Positions 33,664 through 46,133 of a stretch of 64,000 nucleotides of DNA are shown one piece after another. The notes under the pieces are model-generated. The model saw only the letters and a list, made by a program, of their open reading frames with translations. It was not told the DNA's origin and made no database searches. The stretch is from Datnioides undecimradiatus. Taxonomy: Eukaryota > Chordata > Actinopteri > Lobotiformes > Datnioididae. The first letter of the stretch is position 1; every line of letters starts with the position of its first letter. The translations under genes were made by a program, and so were the position numbers. The stretch covers positions 22,876,879 through 22,940,878 of the forward strand of contig WARS01000029.1 in assembly GCA_008933995.1 (NCBI GenBank), read 5' to 3'.

Positions 33664-34748
33664 TGGTAAAAGATACTTATGTTGGACAGTAATTCTTCGG
33701 TTTAGTGAAACATTTGGGATCTCTGTCACTCCTCTGCACTGTTTTGGTTCCCGTATAACCTCACACACCATTAAATGCACAGTCCAGTGGAAGTTATAAG
33801 TGTTCTTGCTTCATCAAGAGCCAGAGGAGACTCACATTTCACTGCTGCTGTGGGTTTGAAAAGTGATTATTTTCTTTGAAAACAAAAATCCCTATTTAGC
33901 TTGTGAATCCTCTGGAATATGCCTGAGAGCTTCACTCTGATCCACAACAACATTAATGTGATGTTCCTTAAATGTTATTTTGTTGCTAACAAGACGTATT
34001 ATGATCAAAAATTATTTTTTTCTAGTTCATGTATAGATTGTTGGTTGAACACACCACCTGTCATCTGAATACTGTCAGTAATGTCCTCGGTATTTGTCAA
34101 CATGCTGCAGAAATTGGCAAAAAGTGTTAGAGAATTATTCATTACTTTGCATATGATAATGGCTGTAATGACTCATCAAATGCATAGAGATGTTGGATTA
34201 CTTTAAGATGGGCACAGGGAGCCATGTATATGCACTTATTCAGATGAAAATCAGCTCATTTAGACCGCAGGGACACCAAGGCACATGAGCTGCTTTGCTC
34301 AGTTTGTTTGGATTGAAGACTTTGCAATGAAAAGTGGTATCGTGAAATAAAAAAAATGGTTATGGAGAAAAACGAAACATTAAAATAAAAAACCGAATGG
34401 TGACAAAGGTGAGTCAGTTGAAAGTGCTTTTCACATAAAATAATAGTAATAAGAATATAAAAATAGGTACAAAAGCTACTGTTTCAAAAAGAGTATGACT
34501 CAGGAAATTAAAAAAAAAAGAAGGAAAAAACGTGGATTATTTTGATAAGTGTATGAAATATGAGTAAAAAGAATAATGCAGTGTATACAAACAGCCAGAC
34601 ACAACCTAACCTGGCAGAAATTAAAAACGCGAGCTGCCATTCACCCTCCCGCCTCCAGGTGGCGCTGCAGGCACCGCCCTCCAGCGCTGGCAGCCACTCC
34701 GCCCTCTTTAACGCAGCCTCCTCGGCTGCTCTCACATGCTCTTCTGCC

Positions 34749-34785
34749 ATTGGCTGATCTCACCCGCCGCTTCCTCGTACGTCAC
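34749..34785 (+). promoter_or_regulatory. gmds: gmds core promoter elements: inverted CCAAT box and CRE-like site
   Basis: An inverted CCAAT box (ATTGG, 34749-34753) and a CRE/ATF-like TACGTCAC (34778-34785) lie 125-160 bp before the gmds start codon. No TATA box was seen. The surrounding DNA from 34620 is richer in CpG than the flanking AT-rich intergenic sequence. This is the usual look of a housekeeping promoter, fitting an enzyme needed in most cells. Confidence 0.5.
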
Positions 34786-34818
34786 GCACTTTGCAGCGGT
34801 GTGTAGCTTGGTTTACGG

Positions 34819-34878
34819 ATGCTGAGGAGACTCTCCGGTACTCACACCGTAAACACACGGACAGTTCTTGTTTCGTAG
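34819..34878 (+). CDS. Possible upstream ORF in gmds 5' leader (19 aa)
   Basis: ATG at 34819 with 19 codons and TAG at 34876, ending 32 bases before the gmds ATG. If transcription starts upstream of 34819, this short frame would be translated first and could lower gmds translation. The context (GGATGC) has G at -3 but not at +4 in the strongest form. Confidence 0.25.
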   Translation: MLRRLSGTHTVNTRTVLVS

Positions 34879-34910
34879 CAGCTTGTGAACACACACACAC
34901 CCAGTCCGAG

Positions 34911-35009
34911 ATGGCCCAGTGCTCCCAGTCTGCTAACGTTAGCTCCCCCGTGAACGGAGAGCCGAAGAAGGAAAGGAAGGTGGCCGTTATCACCGGGATC
35001 ACCGGACAG
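34911..35009 (+). CDS. gmds: gmds exon 1
   Basis: 33 codons from an ATG in good context (CCGAGATGG), ending CAG|GTAACG in phase 0. After a variable leader ([20 protein letters not shown]) it reaches [10 protein letters not shown], the first strand and glycine loop of the NADP fold. Confidence 0.95.
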
Positions 35010-38000
35010 GTAACGTTACTTATTCATAACACAGCATCTAGGTACACTGTAGGAGTGAATGAACGGAAGCTTAGAGGCGAAGTCACCAACTGTCGCCTTT
35101 CTCCGGCGACTTTATTCAACTTTCGCTTTTAACGACATCTTAACGCCTCCTACATCGAGACTTCCGCTTGCCGGGGACGTTTGTTTGTAGTTGCCGGTGT
35201 CGTCAACACCTGTGGCAGGTGCTGAAACCTCAGCGTGTCACCAGTAAATCTCCCTTTGCTCCCCCTCGTGACTTTGCATCTGGCGTTTGAGCTATGCTAG
35301 CCCCGTTTATCCTAACTGAAGTTAAGCTAAGTGACACTGACGCTGTTGCATTTAGCTTTAGCCTTAATTTAACTTTAATTATTTCCGTTTTATGTAAGAA
35401 AAGAATATAAACGTCTGTTTTCCATGACGGAATCCTATCACCCCCTATCACCTCCTGGCCTGGTTGCACATTAGCCACCTTTTATTGTCTGGAGACCGCG
35501 CAGGGATGTTTCCCATTCACATTCCCACCTGGAGCAGCTCACAGACGCCAATATGTTTTTTGATTCTGGGCATAATCAGCGGGTTAAATGTCGGTTTTGG
35601 AGAAAGGTCAAATCTCTGTAATTCATATCATCAGTTTCACAGACAGGTTCGTAGGAGGAAGTAGCCATAGACAAAAAAAAAAGAAAGCACTCCCGCACGC
35701 TCTCATTTTACTTGCAAAGGTACAGGTATAACCTGTTTTACCTGGCGAACGTCTGAGGATAACCGAAACGTCATGTTTCCGATAGAGTTTATTGCAGGAC
35801 TCCCTTATCCTGCCCATGAAGAGCCGAGGCCATAATTAATATGAAGAAGCAGCTGTGGGAGCGTGAAGAGTTGGAAATGGTCCGATGGGATAAAACTAAA
35901 ATTAGATGGAGGATGTGAAACACGTTAAAGTTTGAATGGAGTTTCTTGCCTACGCCTTTGTTACACCCCCCCGCCGTGCCTCCTCCTCATCCTGTTTGAC
36001 TTCTTATGTCCCAGTCTTCATTGTATGTTGTGCATGCCATTACACCAGCGCTGTTATAGGCTTTAACCACAGTTTGCTGATCAAATGGCATCTCGTTGTC
36101 TGCTTTCTTCAGAAGGTTATTGACTTTTTTGAGTAATCTTTTGCATTATTTGGTAGTTGGGCAGTACAGTTGAAATCCTCATATTGTTATACGCATACAT
36201 ACAGTAAAATAGCACAATATAATAATAGAAAATCAAGAAAAAAGTGGGATCCTAGTCCTGGTTTTAAACAGCGCTGGAGCATGCAGTTGAATCCCTATCA
36301 GTGATCTCTATTGTAATGGTGTCAGCTTGCATTGTGCTCAGGTTTATAAATCGATGACGGGAGTGGAATAGTGACGCAATAAGAGTCTTTGTGGCCTCGC
36401 AGAAGAGTAAAATAACTAACTAACCAATTCAAACTAGAAACACAGCTTAACTCTTATAATAATTCCAACTGGAAGTTGAGATGACGAGCTGTGTGTGAGC
36501 CACCTGCCTACTTCCTATAAGTCCTCAAATAAGCGATAAAGGCACAATAGATGACTTATTACTTATCACACAGTCTCTGTCTTACAGCGCGGACGCACAC
36601 AGTACAAAGTACAGTTGATATTGCTCGGGGAACACTTCTGTGTAAGTTGTGGACTTAAGGAAGGGTGTTGCATTATTTAATTGCTTTTGTCCTGTGTAAT
36701 CTGACACAGTGGGCACACCTTTCGTTGATGCGTAACTCTGCACATCTGCATCTGCTTTTTGCTTTATTTTGTGGTTGATCATTCCTCCACTGTTTACACC
36801 AGCTGGTCACTAACTGTCTGTCCTGAAAGAGTCCGGCCGACACCTCTCATCATGAAGCATCTCAATCCATCATTTGACCAGTCGGTTGGTAGAGATTCTT
36901 GTGCTGGCTCCATAGTTTGTTTTACGCCGTCCGACCAAAATGACTGGATGTATGGGTCAAAACGAGTGAATGTAATCATCTGTAGCAGCGTGACAGTGTA
37001 CGTCCGGGTGTTTAGTGTCCACTGAAATGGAGAAATGTTACAATACAAAGCTTATTTATTTACGTTTTTGTTCCACTGTCAGCCTGTAAATCTTATTTTT
37101 ACACAAAAACTCGGGTTTGACTTGATAATTTGTGATGTTTTGTGCCGGGGACACAATCCTCTTGCTCTTAAATGGTATTAAGGAAGAATTGAATGCCGTA
37201 CAGGATGTTTAGGGACGTGGGCACCAGCCTGACTCCGCTTAGTTACTGTTTAACCACACACGGCGTACCAGTCAGTACCAGTGTGCTTTACCTTAGGATT
37301 AACCTGAATCAAATGTCAAGTGAGTGCACAGAGAGGAGGCTAAACTGGCTTTACTGGTATTCCTGAACAACGGGATCGACGTCAGCAGGAGCCAGTGGTG
37401 AAACATGCGCTATCGCGTTCCCCGCACGGCTTTGTCTGCTGCAGCTTCTCCGCCTCGAGGTTTGGAAGTTGTTTCGTTATCACCGTGGCTTTGGGAGAAG
37501 ACAATGGAAAACTCAGGCCCGTTCAGTACAATGAAGGGTGCTGCGGCGTCCTGGTTTCAGAATCCTGGATGAGGCCTATCCCAGTTTTGAGAAACCTGAA
37601 TATGCAACCTGATTACTCACATTACTCTGACAGAAACCAGGATACTGTAGCATGTGACCGCTTTAAGCTGAGTGTCTGAGATGGTGAGAGATGCAGACAC
37701 ACCTGCAGGCAGACAGTCACTAACCTGGACTGTTATAGTCATGGAAGCATTTATGTGAATACCCAGGATTGTTATGTTCTGATGTAAATGCCATAACTGG
37801 AATAAGATGCATAACAGGATGCATATGCATACGTAGACACTTGTTCATTTATATTTATTATATTAATATTTAGTCAGAAAACTGTTGGACATTGTCTTTA
37901 AATGAAGATATTCAGTTTAATATGATATAAAACAGAGAGAATCTCCATATTCCAGAGGCTGAAAACAGCCTTTTCTCTCATTTTGCACGAAAAATTACTT

Positions 38001-40494
38001 ACTAATTTTAATTGTTTATAAACTATTTGATTAGGCGACGAATTGTTGCAGCTCTGTTGAACTCTTTGTGGCATGTGGCATCAAGAAAAGCGCTGTCGGT
38101 TTCAGGATATTAATTTTCATCAGAGCAAATAATTTTCAGGGAATAAACAGAAACTTGGGGAATGTTTCATCGCGAGAGGTGCGAGCTTTCAGTCAACCGT
38201 TCCTGGATCACAGGCGAGGAAAGACGGCCACCGGAGGTCTTGGAAAGTCGTTTTCATTCCTGCGCGAGGCCTCACTTTCCAAAGCGTCTTCTCCTCTCGT
38301 CCTCGTTAACAGAAAACAAAGAATAACAGCGTTAATTCATTTTTATTCCCGCGGTCTCGTCGATACCGTTGAACCCTGGGAGCCCGCGCAGGAGGCAGGC
38401 AGGCAGGCATCTGGTTAGACCATCTCAGAAGTCACTAGCCAGGGTGTCAGGGTCACAGTGATGCCATAAATCGCCTGGATAACTACTGTTCATAAATCCT
38501 GCGGCAGCATGCTGCTCAGCCTGAATACTTTTGACCGGTGTCTCGGTGTGAAGTGTTGGGGTGGGAGGGCGTGAGTTATGGGAGACCACCTGAGCGCCAA
38601 GGCGAGCGCTGCAGAGCCGGGCAGGGGCTCTGGCTGATAGCGCTGTTTTACGATCCGGGGTTATGGAGAGGACAGGTTCGGCCTCTCTGTTCGACTGTAA
38701 AGCTTTATTTTGGCTGCGAGGTTTAAACTCCTCTCCTCAACCCCTCTGGTTGGGAAAACAACGCTTCACTGCGACGCGACCCCTCGAACCGTTTGATGCT
38801 CGTGCTGCGAGCCTCTCCTCTTCATCCTTCGTTGGCGTTTGATACACTTTCCTCGCCTCCTTCCACCGACTCCACTGTGAGCAGCGCAGCATAGGATCCG
38901 AGCCGGGGGCCAGCAATAATAATCATAAAGCTAAGAATCTGCGCTCGCGTCTCCTCTGCTGCTCATAACGGCTGCCGATGGCTCCTGCAAGGCAGTGGTG
39001 GAATGTAACAAAGTACATTTACTCAAGTACTTTTGAACCGATCTTGAACTTTACTTTACTGCTTTCGTCTTCAGCTGCTTCTCAGGCTGCAGATAACCTG
39101 AGGATCTCAGAGTGTAAAGCATTAACATGGATTATAAACTGGACAAAGTGTTTGAAATGAGCTCAACCCTGATACACAGCGTGCACAGTAATGGCCCCAT
39201 TGCAAACATCTGATTAATAGATTAGATCATTTATCAGACAGTAGCCGGCTCTGCGGTGGGTGTGTGCGTCTCTCACGCCGTGGCAGAGCAGCGCACTTCC
39301 TGTGTGCACCAGAGGCCTCTTGATTGACTCGTCTCGCTCCCAGGGATCTCTGCTCATTTGTCTCAGCGACGCGCTTTAGCTGGTCTCACTGCAGGCCAGC
39401 GGCGTGCTCTGCAGGTTCTCCTCACGGTCTAACAAAAGCACATCGAAGTGATTCATTTGTAGTGTAAGCACAACGACAAACCATAATCTCTGTGTTTGCT
39501 TAAATACTTTCACAGCGCCTGAACTACGACATGTGCACAGACTTGACTTCCATTTGGTATCTTCCCCTGAATTTACGGCAGGTGATCTCGTCCTGATTAG
39601 TTACTGAGTGTCTGTAGTGATGCTGTTGTCAAACTCCTCAAGAATGGAGTCAGTGCTCCACCAGCAGGGGGTGCCAAACTCACAGGCCTGGGGTTTGTGT
39701 TTGCAGGGCGTCAGCGGCTGTGTGAGCTGTTTCAAAGCTTGATGCTTCTTAAATGCGAATGTTTGCCTTTGTTTTGATTTCAGTGATGGAAAACTGAACA
39801 TATTTGTGTTTAAAAGTGCGTTTTTTATAGATCAGGTGCTCAACTCAGGCGAACAGACGATGCAGCACTGCACACACACACACACACACACAATATAAAC
39901 ACTGGGGTCAGTAAGAACGACCCCTCATGGCAACGATGCAGCCTCGTCTGTAAGAATTCTTTTTTGATTTCCTTTCGCTGCTGCGTGCTACCTGATGAGT
40001 CTGCACCGGGTTTCATTTTCTGAACAGTTACTGTGAAACCTGAGCGTGCTGCTGAGCTGCCAGCTGGCCTGCCTGTGTGCCCTGTCTTGCAGATAGTTGT
40101 TCCTTTTCGTTGCTACGCTAACTCGCTGTCAAGTTATTTTGGGGCACGGCCAAGGATTTGGTGTACGGCCTCGCTGCTTTGGGTACGTTTGATGTTACCC
40201 ACAATGCATTAGTTGCATGTAATGACTGTTAAGTAACAAAACTTTGAATTAAACGCCCGCTCGGATTTCAAACCTTGTTTATTTTGATCAGACAGTTCCT
40301 GATTTTAGTCATAACTGTGACAGAGTTTGGCAGAAACACATGTTTATACCTCTGAAAGTAGGAGCAGAGTCATTGTGTCATACTGACGCTGTGGTGTTAC
40401 AACGGCACCGCCACTGACAGATATTTGCACAAGTCCTTAGTGGTGATGAGCCAAATGTGTCAGAGTGTTATGATTGTGTTACTATTTGACAAGT

Positions 40495-40531
<37 letters not shown>

Positions 40532-41044
40532 GCCACCTCCTGATATTGCTGCGTATCCATCCTCTTAATCAAACTGCACAATGATGATGTGATAATGATG
40601 ATGATGATGGGAATGTTGATTGGAGCTAATGATGGTGCGTGTGTGTGTGTGTGCGTGCAGGTCTGCTGAGCGAACATTGTTAACATTTTTCCGACACATG
40701 GGCTGATTTAGCCTCAGATCAGCATCAGATATCGTTTTTTTTGTTGATCTGTTTCTTTAATTTCATCTTGTTTTTCTTTTAATAAACTTTGTTTCTCCAC
40801 ATTTCTGAAAATCTAGGATTAAAACCTGAAATGTATTCACACACACGACATAATCATCTTTTACCGATGTTAATACAATTAAGTTTCGCCCTCCGTCAGC
40901 TGAACCAGGCCTTTGGCTGATATTCAGTGTAGCTGCAGAGTGAAGAGATCATGTTGTGTCAAAGGCTGAAAATGAGTCCTTAAGGAGTTTGTGGTGTGAC
41001 GTGGATCTGGCAGGTGAACGTTGGAGTTGGTGTGTGTGTGTGTT

Positions 41045-41107
<63 letters not shown>

Positions 41108-44100
41108 AACCCCCTGCTCCCACCAAGCGCCCAGCTCCCTCCCCATAACAGGAAACAGCGAGGTGAGGCCAGGGTTTATGGGCTAATACGGCCTCAAAGG
41201 AGCCTCTTGTTTTGAAACAGAGCTGCAGCTCTTCATGCTTGTTTTCCATATTGGTCTGGCGTGGAACGCTTTGACCCTGGCACAGGGGCAGGAAAACATG
41301 ACACCGGCTGGAGCTTTGAACGCCGTGGGGACGGGCGAGGGGCTGCCAAGGCCCGTGCCCATCTCCCCCTCTGAGTTAGGCAGAAACAGGTTGGGCATCA
41401 GCGCCGCTCAGAGTAGTGCTAAATTCACTGACGTGACTCTACGAGCTGTGTAGCATTTAAAGCTAAAGTTTTAGGGCAGCAGCCATGACTGCAGCGAGAC
41501 GAGCGTGCGTCCAAATTAAAAGCAGTTATTCAGCGAGGGGTGAAAAAACGCTTTCATGCTTTATTTCAGCTTCTTCTGTGAGTTCAAGCTGCGGCCGTGA
41601 TGTCCACAGAGCAGCATCATCAAGAAACGCCTTGAGATTTCATTAAAAGCCTCCGTAAGCCTTCATCACTGGATGGGTTGTCATGGAGACTGCAGCCAGC
41701 AGGACACGTTGGCGTGTCACAGTAAGAGAAGCACAGGTGTAATGTTGAGTTTTAGCGTCACGGTCATGGGAGAACTCTGCTGTGATGGTCACGATGAGCC
41801 CGTGGAAGTGAAATCCACGCTGTGACACCTTTTCAGACCTCGGCATGCTTCAGATTAGGAAGGGTGGCGGAGGTGAGGCCTTGACAACTTGAACCATCAA
41901 GTGTTTCCGGTTCCTGTGCACGTCTAAAAGCTTCAGGACGCTGAAACATAAGGAAGCCAGCCAATCAGAACCATATCCTGTTCAGCCTTACAGATCATTG
42001 GCATTATGGTTGAGCCTCAAGGTCTCATCAGCTGTTTTCAGCGACCAAGCAACGTGACAGTCAGCACTGCATCGGAGCTGTGCTGCTGTCGGCTTGTTCT
42101 GTCTTCTCCTCGGCAGCCTAGTGGCCTTAAATCAGCTAAAGCTGCTTTAATAACCTGAGAGTCCTGAGGGGCAGAGTCTCTGCTGTTTCGTCTTTAATCA
42201 GCGACCTGAGTTTAAACTCTTTGTCATCTGTTTGGCGCTGTAGAGCGTCCACAGACAAATCACTTTGTCCGTTGCTCTGTGGGAGACTCGGCCCACCTGT
42301 GCAGCCTCTCCACATGCAGCGTGCACTCTGCACCATCCTGCACGGCGCAGGCCAGCCCCCCCCCCCCCTCCTTAAATCCTTCCTCCTGCTCTGCTCCTTG
42401 CCCTCGACTGTTACCCCCAGACCTGGAGAGGACGTGGGGCTGGCACACTGGCAGCGTGCGAGTGTGTGCGCGCATGTATGTGAGGGGGGATTGAGGGATG
42501 AATGCCATGACTAGTTCGGAATGTTCCAGAATGTGCGGTCGGAAAGTCTGAGCTGGGAAAAGAGACGAGGAGTAACATGGGTGAGGGGAACAAGACCTTA
42601 TTGACAGGGCTCGCTCTGTAAAACACACCAAGACACACACAAACGCCGTGCACGCTCTCAGACGTGCACACGTTTGGCTCGGTGTCAGCCCCGAAGCTCC
42701 TGATTCACGTGGATGTTACACCTAATGATCCCAGCGCTCAGCTGCAGCGTGGAGACGTTTCAGCAGCAGCATTAAAGACGGTTACACAGGTTTGCCTTCT
42801 AACACATGACTGCAGCGCCCAGCTCCACTGTGAAGCTTTGCACCTGAAGAACATTTAGAGGTTTCCTAGTGAGCAACGCCACACCCGGAAGTTTATCGTT
42901 AAAGCGTCCAATACGGAGGTGCAGTGGAAGTCTGTTGGCATTTAACACCTCCCTGCACACACTTACAATAATAAGATATTGTAAGTGTACTGTTCCCCAC
43001 AGTGGGAGGTTGGGTTTGCACTTTATGTTTTAATAAATGATTTATTTTAACTCTGTAAAACATATTTAATCTTGATCCTCTTCATTATTTAAAATCTCTT
43101 CATATATATTAGTGTTTTTGGTATGAATGTGTTTTTCCCCCTGTGCCCTAATGGATTACTTGGTGGCCCTGAAATGGGAAATAATAATAAAATTGATATT
43201 GCATTGGTCGAACACTTAATTCAAACACTGATGTGACTACGTTATCTGACCAAACATGCATTACACTGCAGTAACAGACAATTTATAACCGTAAATGGCG
43301 TATTTTCACCTAATTGTATTGAAGAAATGCATTAAAAAAATGGAATTTAAGCTTGTTCTGCCACATTAAAATCAGTTTTAAATGATCTGTTTATTCTACT
43401 ATCAGTTATTTCCATGCACAGATTTAACAGCCTGTTTATTTTATATTATCTTTAATAGGAAACATGTCGTTTATTTTCTCTGGGCCTTTCGGAAACGCTG
43501 CTCACCTCTCTCCTGTTTCCAAGATGGCAGCTATTGCAGCGTTTGGCACAGTCCTGCCTGAGTGTTTGTCTGCATAGTATGTCTGAGTCGTACACTTGTG
43601 TGTTTTGTGGGTTTTAATGGCGGCTGTGTTCTGTCTTTGCAGGATGGCTCCTACCTGGCTGAGTTCCTGCTCGCCAAAGGCTACGAGGTGAGCGAGGCGT
43701 CCAGCCTGCAGACTTGACAGTGCCTTGAACTTGTCCTCTGAAAGCTCAGACGCACACACGCAGAGAAGTGAACGCAGACCCACACGAATGCCAACAAGCA
43801 CACGCACACACACACACACAGGGCGACATTCAGACTGACGTTCCCTTGATAAGCTGTGTCCAGCCGTGCGTGGGAGCTCCCGTGGAATCGTGACTAAACT
43901 CTGTACGCCGCCTGACTCACACCTCACCCCGATATGACCCTCAGTGTTGCTCTGAGCCTGTTCACCCCTCACCTTTCCACCCCCGGGTCAGACCATTAAC
44001 GGGGAAGTGGTTGTTGTTGTTATACCGTCATAGGAGTGAGGCTGCACGCTTTCACCTGCTGTGATCAGGTCAGCAGCCTGCGGATGGATGCAGAGGTTAA

Positions 44101-46133
44101 CAAGCTGTTTCTGACCGACTGAAGCTGCGTAGGGCTTCACACCCGTGAAACGTCACTACACATGCAACACATGTGCAAACATACATACATGTTGCACCAG
44201 AGCTCTTTGTGTTTTCCTAACAGTAGCCGCGTGACTTCATTTCCCCTCAGATGTGTAGCCGCACAAACACACACACACACACACACACACCTCCATTCCA
44301 GTCTGCCTGGTCAGCGTCAACATCTGCTGCCTGCCTCAGAGGCAGCAGAGAGGAAGTGGGCTGAATCCAGCCTGGGGATGCTACATGAGGAGGGGGGTGG
44401 CATTAAAGAGGAGCGCACAGGCAGGCAGGAAGTGCACAGTGAATTAAGGAAGTGAGGTCAGGGCACAGCGTCCTCCCACTAATGGACTCCCCTTGGATCA
44501 GGTTCTGTTATCTTCCCCGAGCAGAGCTTCCTCACACATTCCTCTCAGAACAAGAAGTACAGATCACAGATCACAGGCAGCATTAAAAACACATTGTTAC
44601 ATCCATGTTGCGCCACAGAGCACTGCACGGTCCCAAAGAGCTGTCACACAGTTAATCAGAGCAGGCCGCTGCATCATATTTCACACCTTTTTACATGTGC
44701 GGCTGCAGGAACTCACAGCAGAGCGGTGATGGTGTTAATTATACACGTTTAAGTATTGCAAAAGTGACATCATCACATAAATCACATCATAATTGATACA
44801 GTTCAGTAGGAGCTGTTGATCTAAACTCTGGTAACACATTCACTACAGATCCAACATTAATCAGTATCTGTGGCGTTTGCGTACCATAGTAGTCAATCCC
44901 TGCTGATTACATGCATAGAATACATCTTTTTTAATGTTCTGTAAGCATGTGCATTGATTTGATTGTTAAAGACTTGCGTCCTGTTGCATCTCCAGTCCAG
45001 AAGTGTCAATGCACGGGTAACTCTGCTATCTCCTGCAGCTGTTTGACAGTAAAAGCTACGATCAGCAGCTCCCACTGTGCAGGTTAAAAACAAAGGACGC
45101 TCTGAAACTTGTGTAATCGGGCCGGGTCTGGTGTCGAACTTCGCTCCAGGTGTGTCTGTTGAAAGACGGACGCGTACGAGTCTCCTTTCCAGACTGAGGC
45201 CGAGCAGCAGCACAGAGCAACGGCGTGGGGGTTGGTGTGCGTGATCCAGCCAAGGGAAACGAATAACACGTTTCAAACTATGACGCACAATGGACAAACT
45301 TAATGCACTCACTAATGCAAACTCGGAGCTGCCTGTGACGCGGAACAAAGGCATTCAGGGAGCTACTACCATCTAATCAACCGCGACATGCATTCCCAGC
45401 TAGCTTTGAACTCTGATCACCAGCTTAATTAACCTTTTGTTAAGAGAATTATCAACTAACGCGAATTAAATGAACTGATAACTTTAATGATTCATCTTTC
45501 AGGTGTCAGTGACGCACCCGCACGACTGTTACTGATTAATTAGTCTCTGAGCTGTCGCCGCCGGTCTCCTCTCTCTGCAAAGTTTGCATTCACTACATTA
45601 AGATATTATTGTTTCAGGACAATATAAAAACAGTTCATATGACGGTTTGGGTTTTTTTAAAGAGGGGTCATGTGAGGTCACATCCACCGATGCTGTCTTC
45701 GAATCCACCGGACTCCTTTGTTAGTTTTGCAAATACAAGCGTTCCTGGTCTGCTGCTGCTGCTGCTGTGAGTAGTGGTGCTGATGAAGATTTCAAACTTG
45801 ACACGAACAAATCTCCAAGACGCATCTTCTGCCCTGTTCTGTCGCAGGTCCATGGCATCTTGCGTCGTTCCAGCTCCTTCAACACAGGCCGCATTGAGCA
45901 TCTCTACAAGAACCCGCAGACACACACTGAAGGCAGTAAGTGTCCCCTGCACGCCTCCTCGTTATGCCTGTTAAATATTAAGCGCTGTTCTGCGAGAGCA
46001 TCGACTGTCCTCCTCTTTGTCAGACATGAAGCTGCACTACGGCGATCTGACCGACAGCACGTGTCTGGTGAAGATCATCAACCAGGTGAAGCCGACAGAG
46101 ATCTACAACCTGGGCGCTCAGAGCCACGTCAAG
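34911..46133 (+). CDS. gmds: GDP-mannose 4,6-dehydratase, N-terminal part (exons 1-4)
   Basis: Joining 34911-35009, 43643-43687, 45848-45935 and 46024-46133 gives 114 residues in frame, nearly identical to human GMDS (372 residues) after a divergent leader. The enzyme converts GDP-mannose to GDP-4-keto-6-deoxymannose, the first step of GDP-fucose synthesis in the cytosol. The Rossmann glycine motif is [16 protein letters not shown]. The NADP-binding stretch [15 protein letters not shown] and the segment [19 protein letters not shown] are intact, ending at NLGAQSHVK. The catalytic Tyr-x-x-x-Lys and the rest lie beyond the window. The start is chosen because the frame, a strong exon-1 donor and the promoter-like upstream DNA agree. 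Mylk4 lies upstream on the same strand, as in human. Confidence 0.95.
38988..39137. repeat. Fragment of a common teleost non-autonomous element
   Basis: It begins GGCAGTGGTGGAATGTAAC and continues AAAGTACATTTACTCAAGTA. I recognise this as the conserved end of a repeat very common in fish genomes. After about 60 bases the match weakens (AACTTTACTTTACTGC), and the other terminus was not found, so it is a truncated copy. Confidence 0.6.
39871..39892. repeat. (CA)11 microsatellite
   Basis: CA run of 22 bases in gmds intron 1. Confidence 0.92.
40496..40529. repeat. (CA)17 microsatellite
   Basis: CA run of 34 bases. A shorter GT run lies nearby at 40639-40653, giving opposite-strand complementarity across about 120 bases. 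Confidence 0.95.
41030..41105. repeat. Long (GT)n microsatellite
   Basis: 76 bases of GT with two TTT interruptions near the start (41042-41052). It is the longest dinucleotide array in the window and a source of many spurious frames. Confidence 0.96.
42959..42988. repeat. 12-bp inverted repeat with 6-base loop
   Basis: ACACTTACAATA (42959-42970) is the exact reverse complement of TATTGTAAGTGT (42977-42988), with loop ATAAGA. It would form a compact hairpin in the intron RNA. Confidence 0.88.
43643..43687 (+). CDS. gmds: gmds exon 2
   Basis: 45 bp, phase 0 to phase 0, encoding [15 protein letters not shown]. It follows directly on the TGQ of exon 1, and the human protein reads [15 protein letters not shown]. 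Confidence 0.96.
43688..45847. other. gmds: gmds intron 2
   Basis: 2160 bp, GT-AG. It contains short CA arrays at 43805-43820 and 44267-44290. No gene was seen. Confidence 0.88.
44267..44290. repeat. (CA)12 microsatellite
   Basis: CA run of 24 bases in gmds intron 2. Confidence 0.9.
45848..45935 (+). CDS. gmds: gmds exon 3
   Basis: 88 bp, phase 0 to phase 1, encoding [20 protein letters not shown] and KNPQTHTEG. The [10 protein letters not shown] part binds the NADP phosphate and adenine in this family. Intron 3 after it is only 88 bp. Confidence 0.97.
46024..46133 (+). CDS. gmds: gmds exon 4
   Basis: 110 bp, completing the split Asn and reading [36 protein letters not shown], then a GTACAG donor. 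This is the last gmds exon in the window. Confidence 0.97.

Larger units (their letters stand above)
28746..34700. other. Intergenic region between mylk4 and gmds
   Basis: About 6 kb without a recognisable gene. It contains a TAGC-rich tract (28935-28972), a repeat-like segment at 29.5 kb, a hydrophobic open stretch at 33.05-33.26 kb and a cysteine-rich open frame at 33.38-33.66 kb. AT-rich DNA occupies 32.4-32.6 and 33.9-34.55 kb. Some of the 5' part may still be mylk4 3' UTR if distal polyadenylation is used. Confidence 0.5.
35010..43642. other. gmds: gmds intron 1
   Basis: 8.6 kb, GT-AG (acceptor TGTCTTTGCAG). It holds several CA/GT microsatellites, a teleost-type repeat at 38.99 kb, a C-run near 42357-42368 and a 12-bp-stem hairpin at 42.96 kb. 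AT-rich DNA lies between 43.0 and 43.5 kb. No internal gene was recognised. Confidence 0.85.

Noticed and set aside
40924-41249. Several His-Thr or Cys-Val repeat reading frames
   Set aside because: They are translations of the GT/CA microsatellite; the same applies to frames at 5.5, 53.1 and 62.2 kb.
43502-43972. 156-codon minus-strand frame over gmds exon 2
   Set aside because: Antisense to a verified exon and containing a CA-repeat segment.
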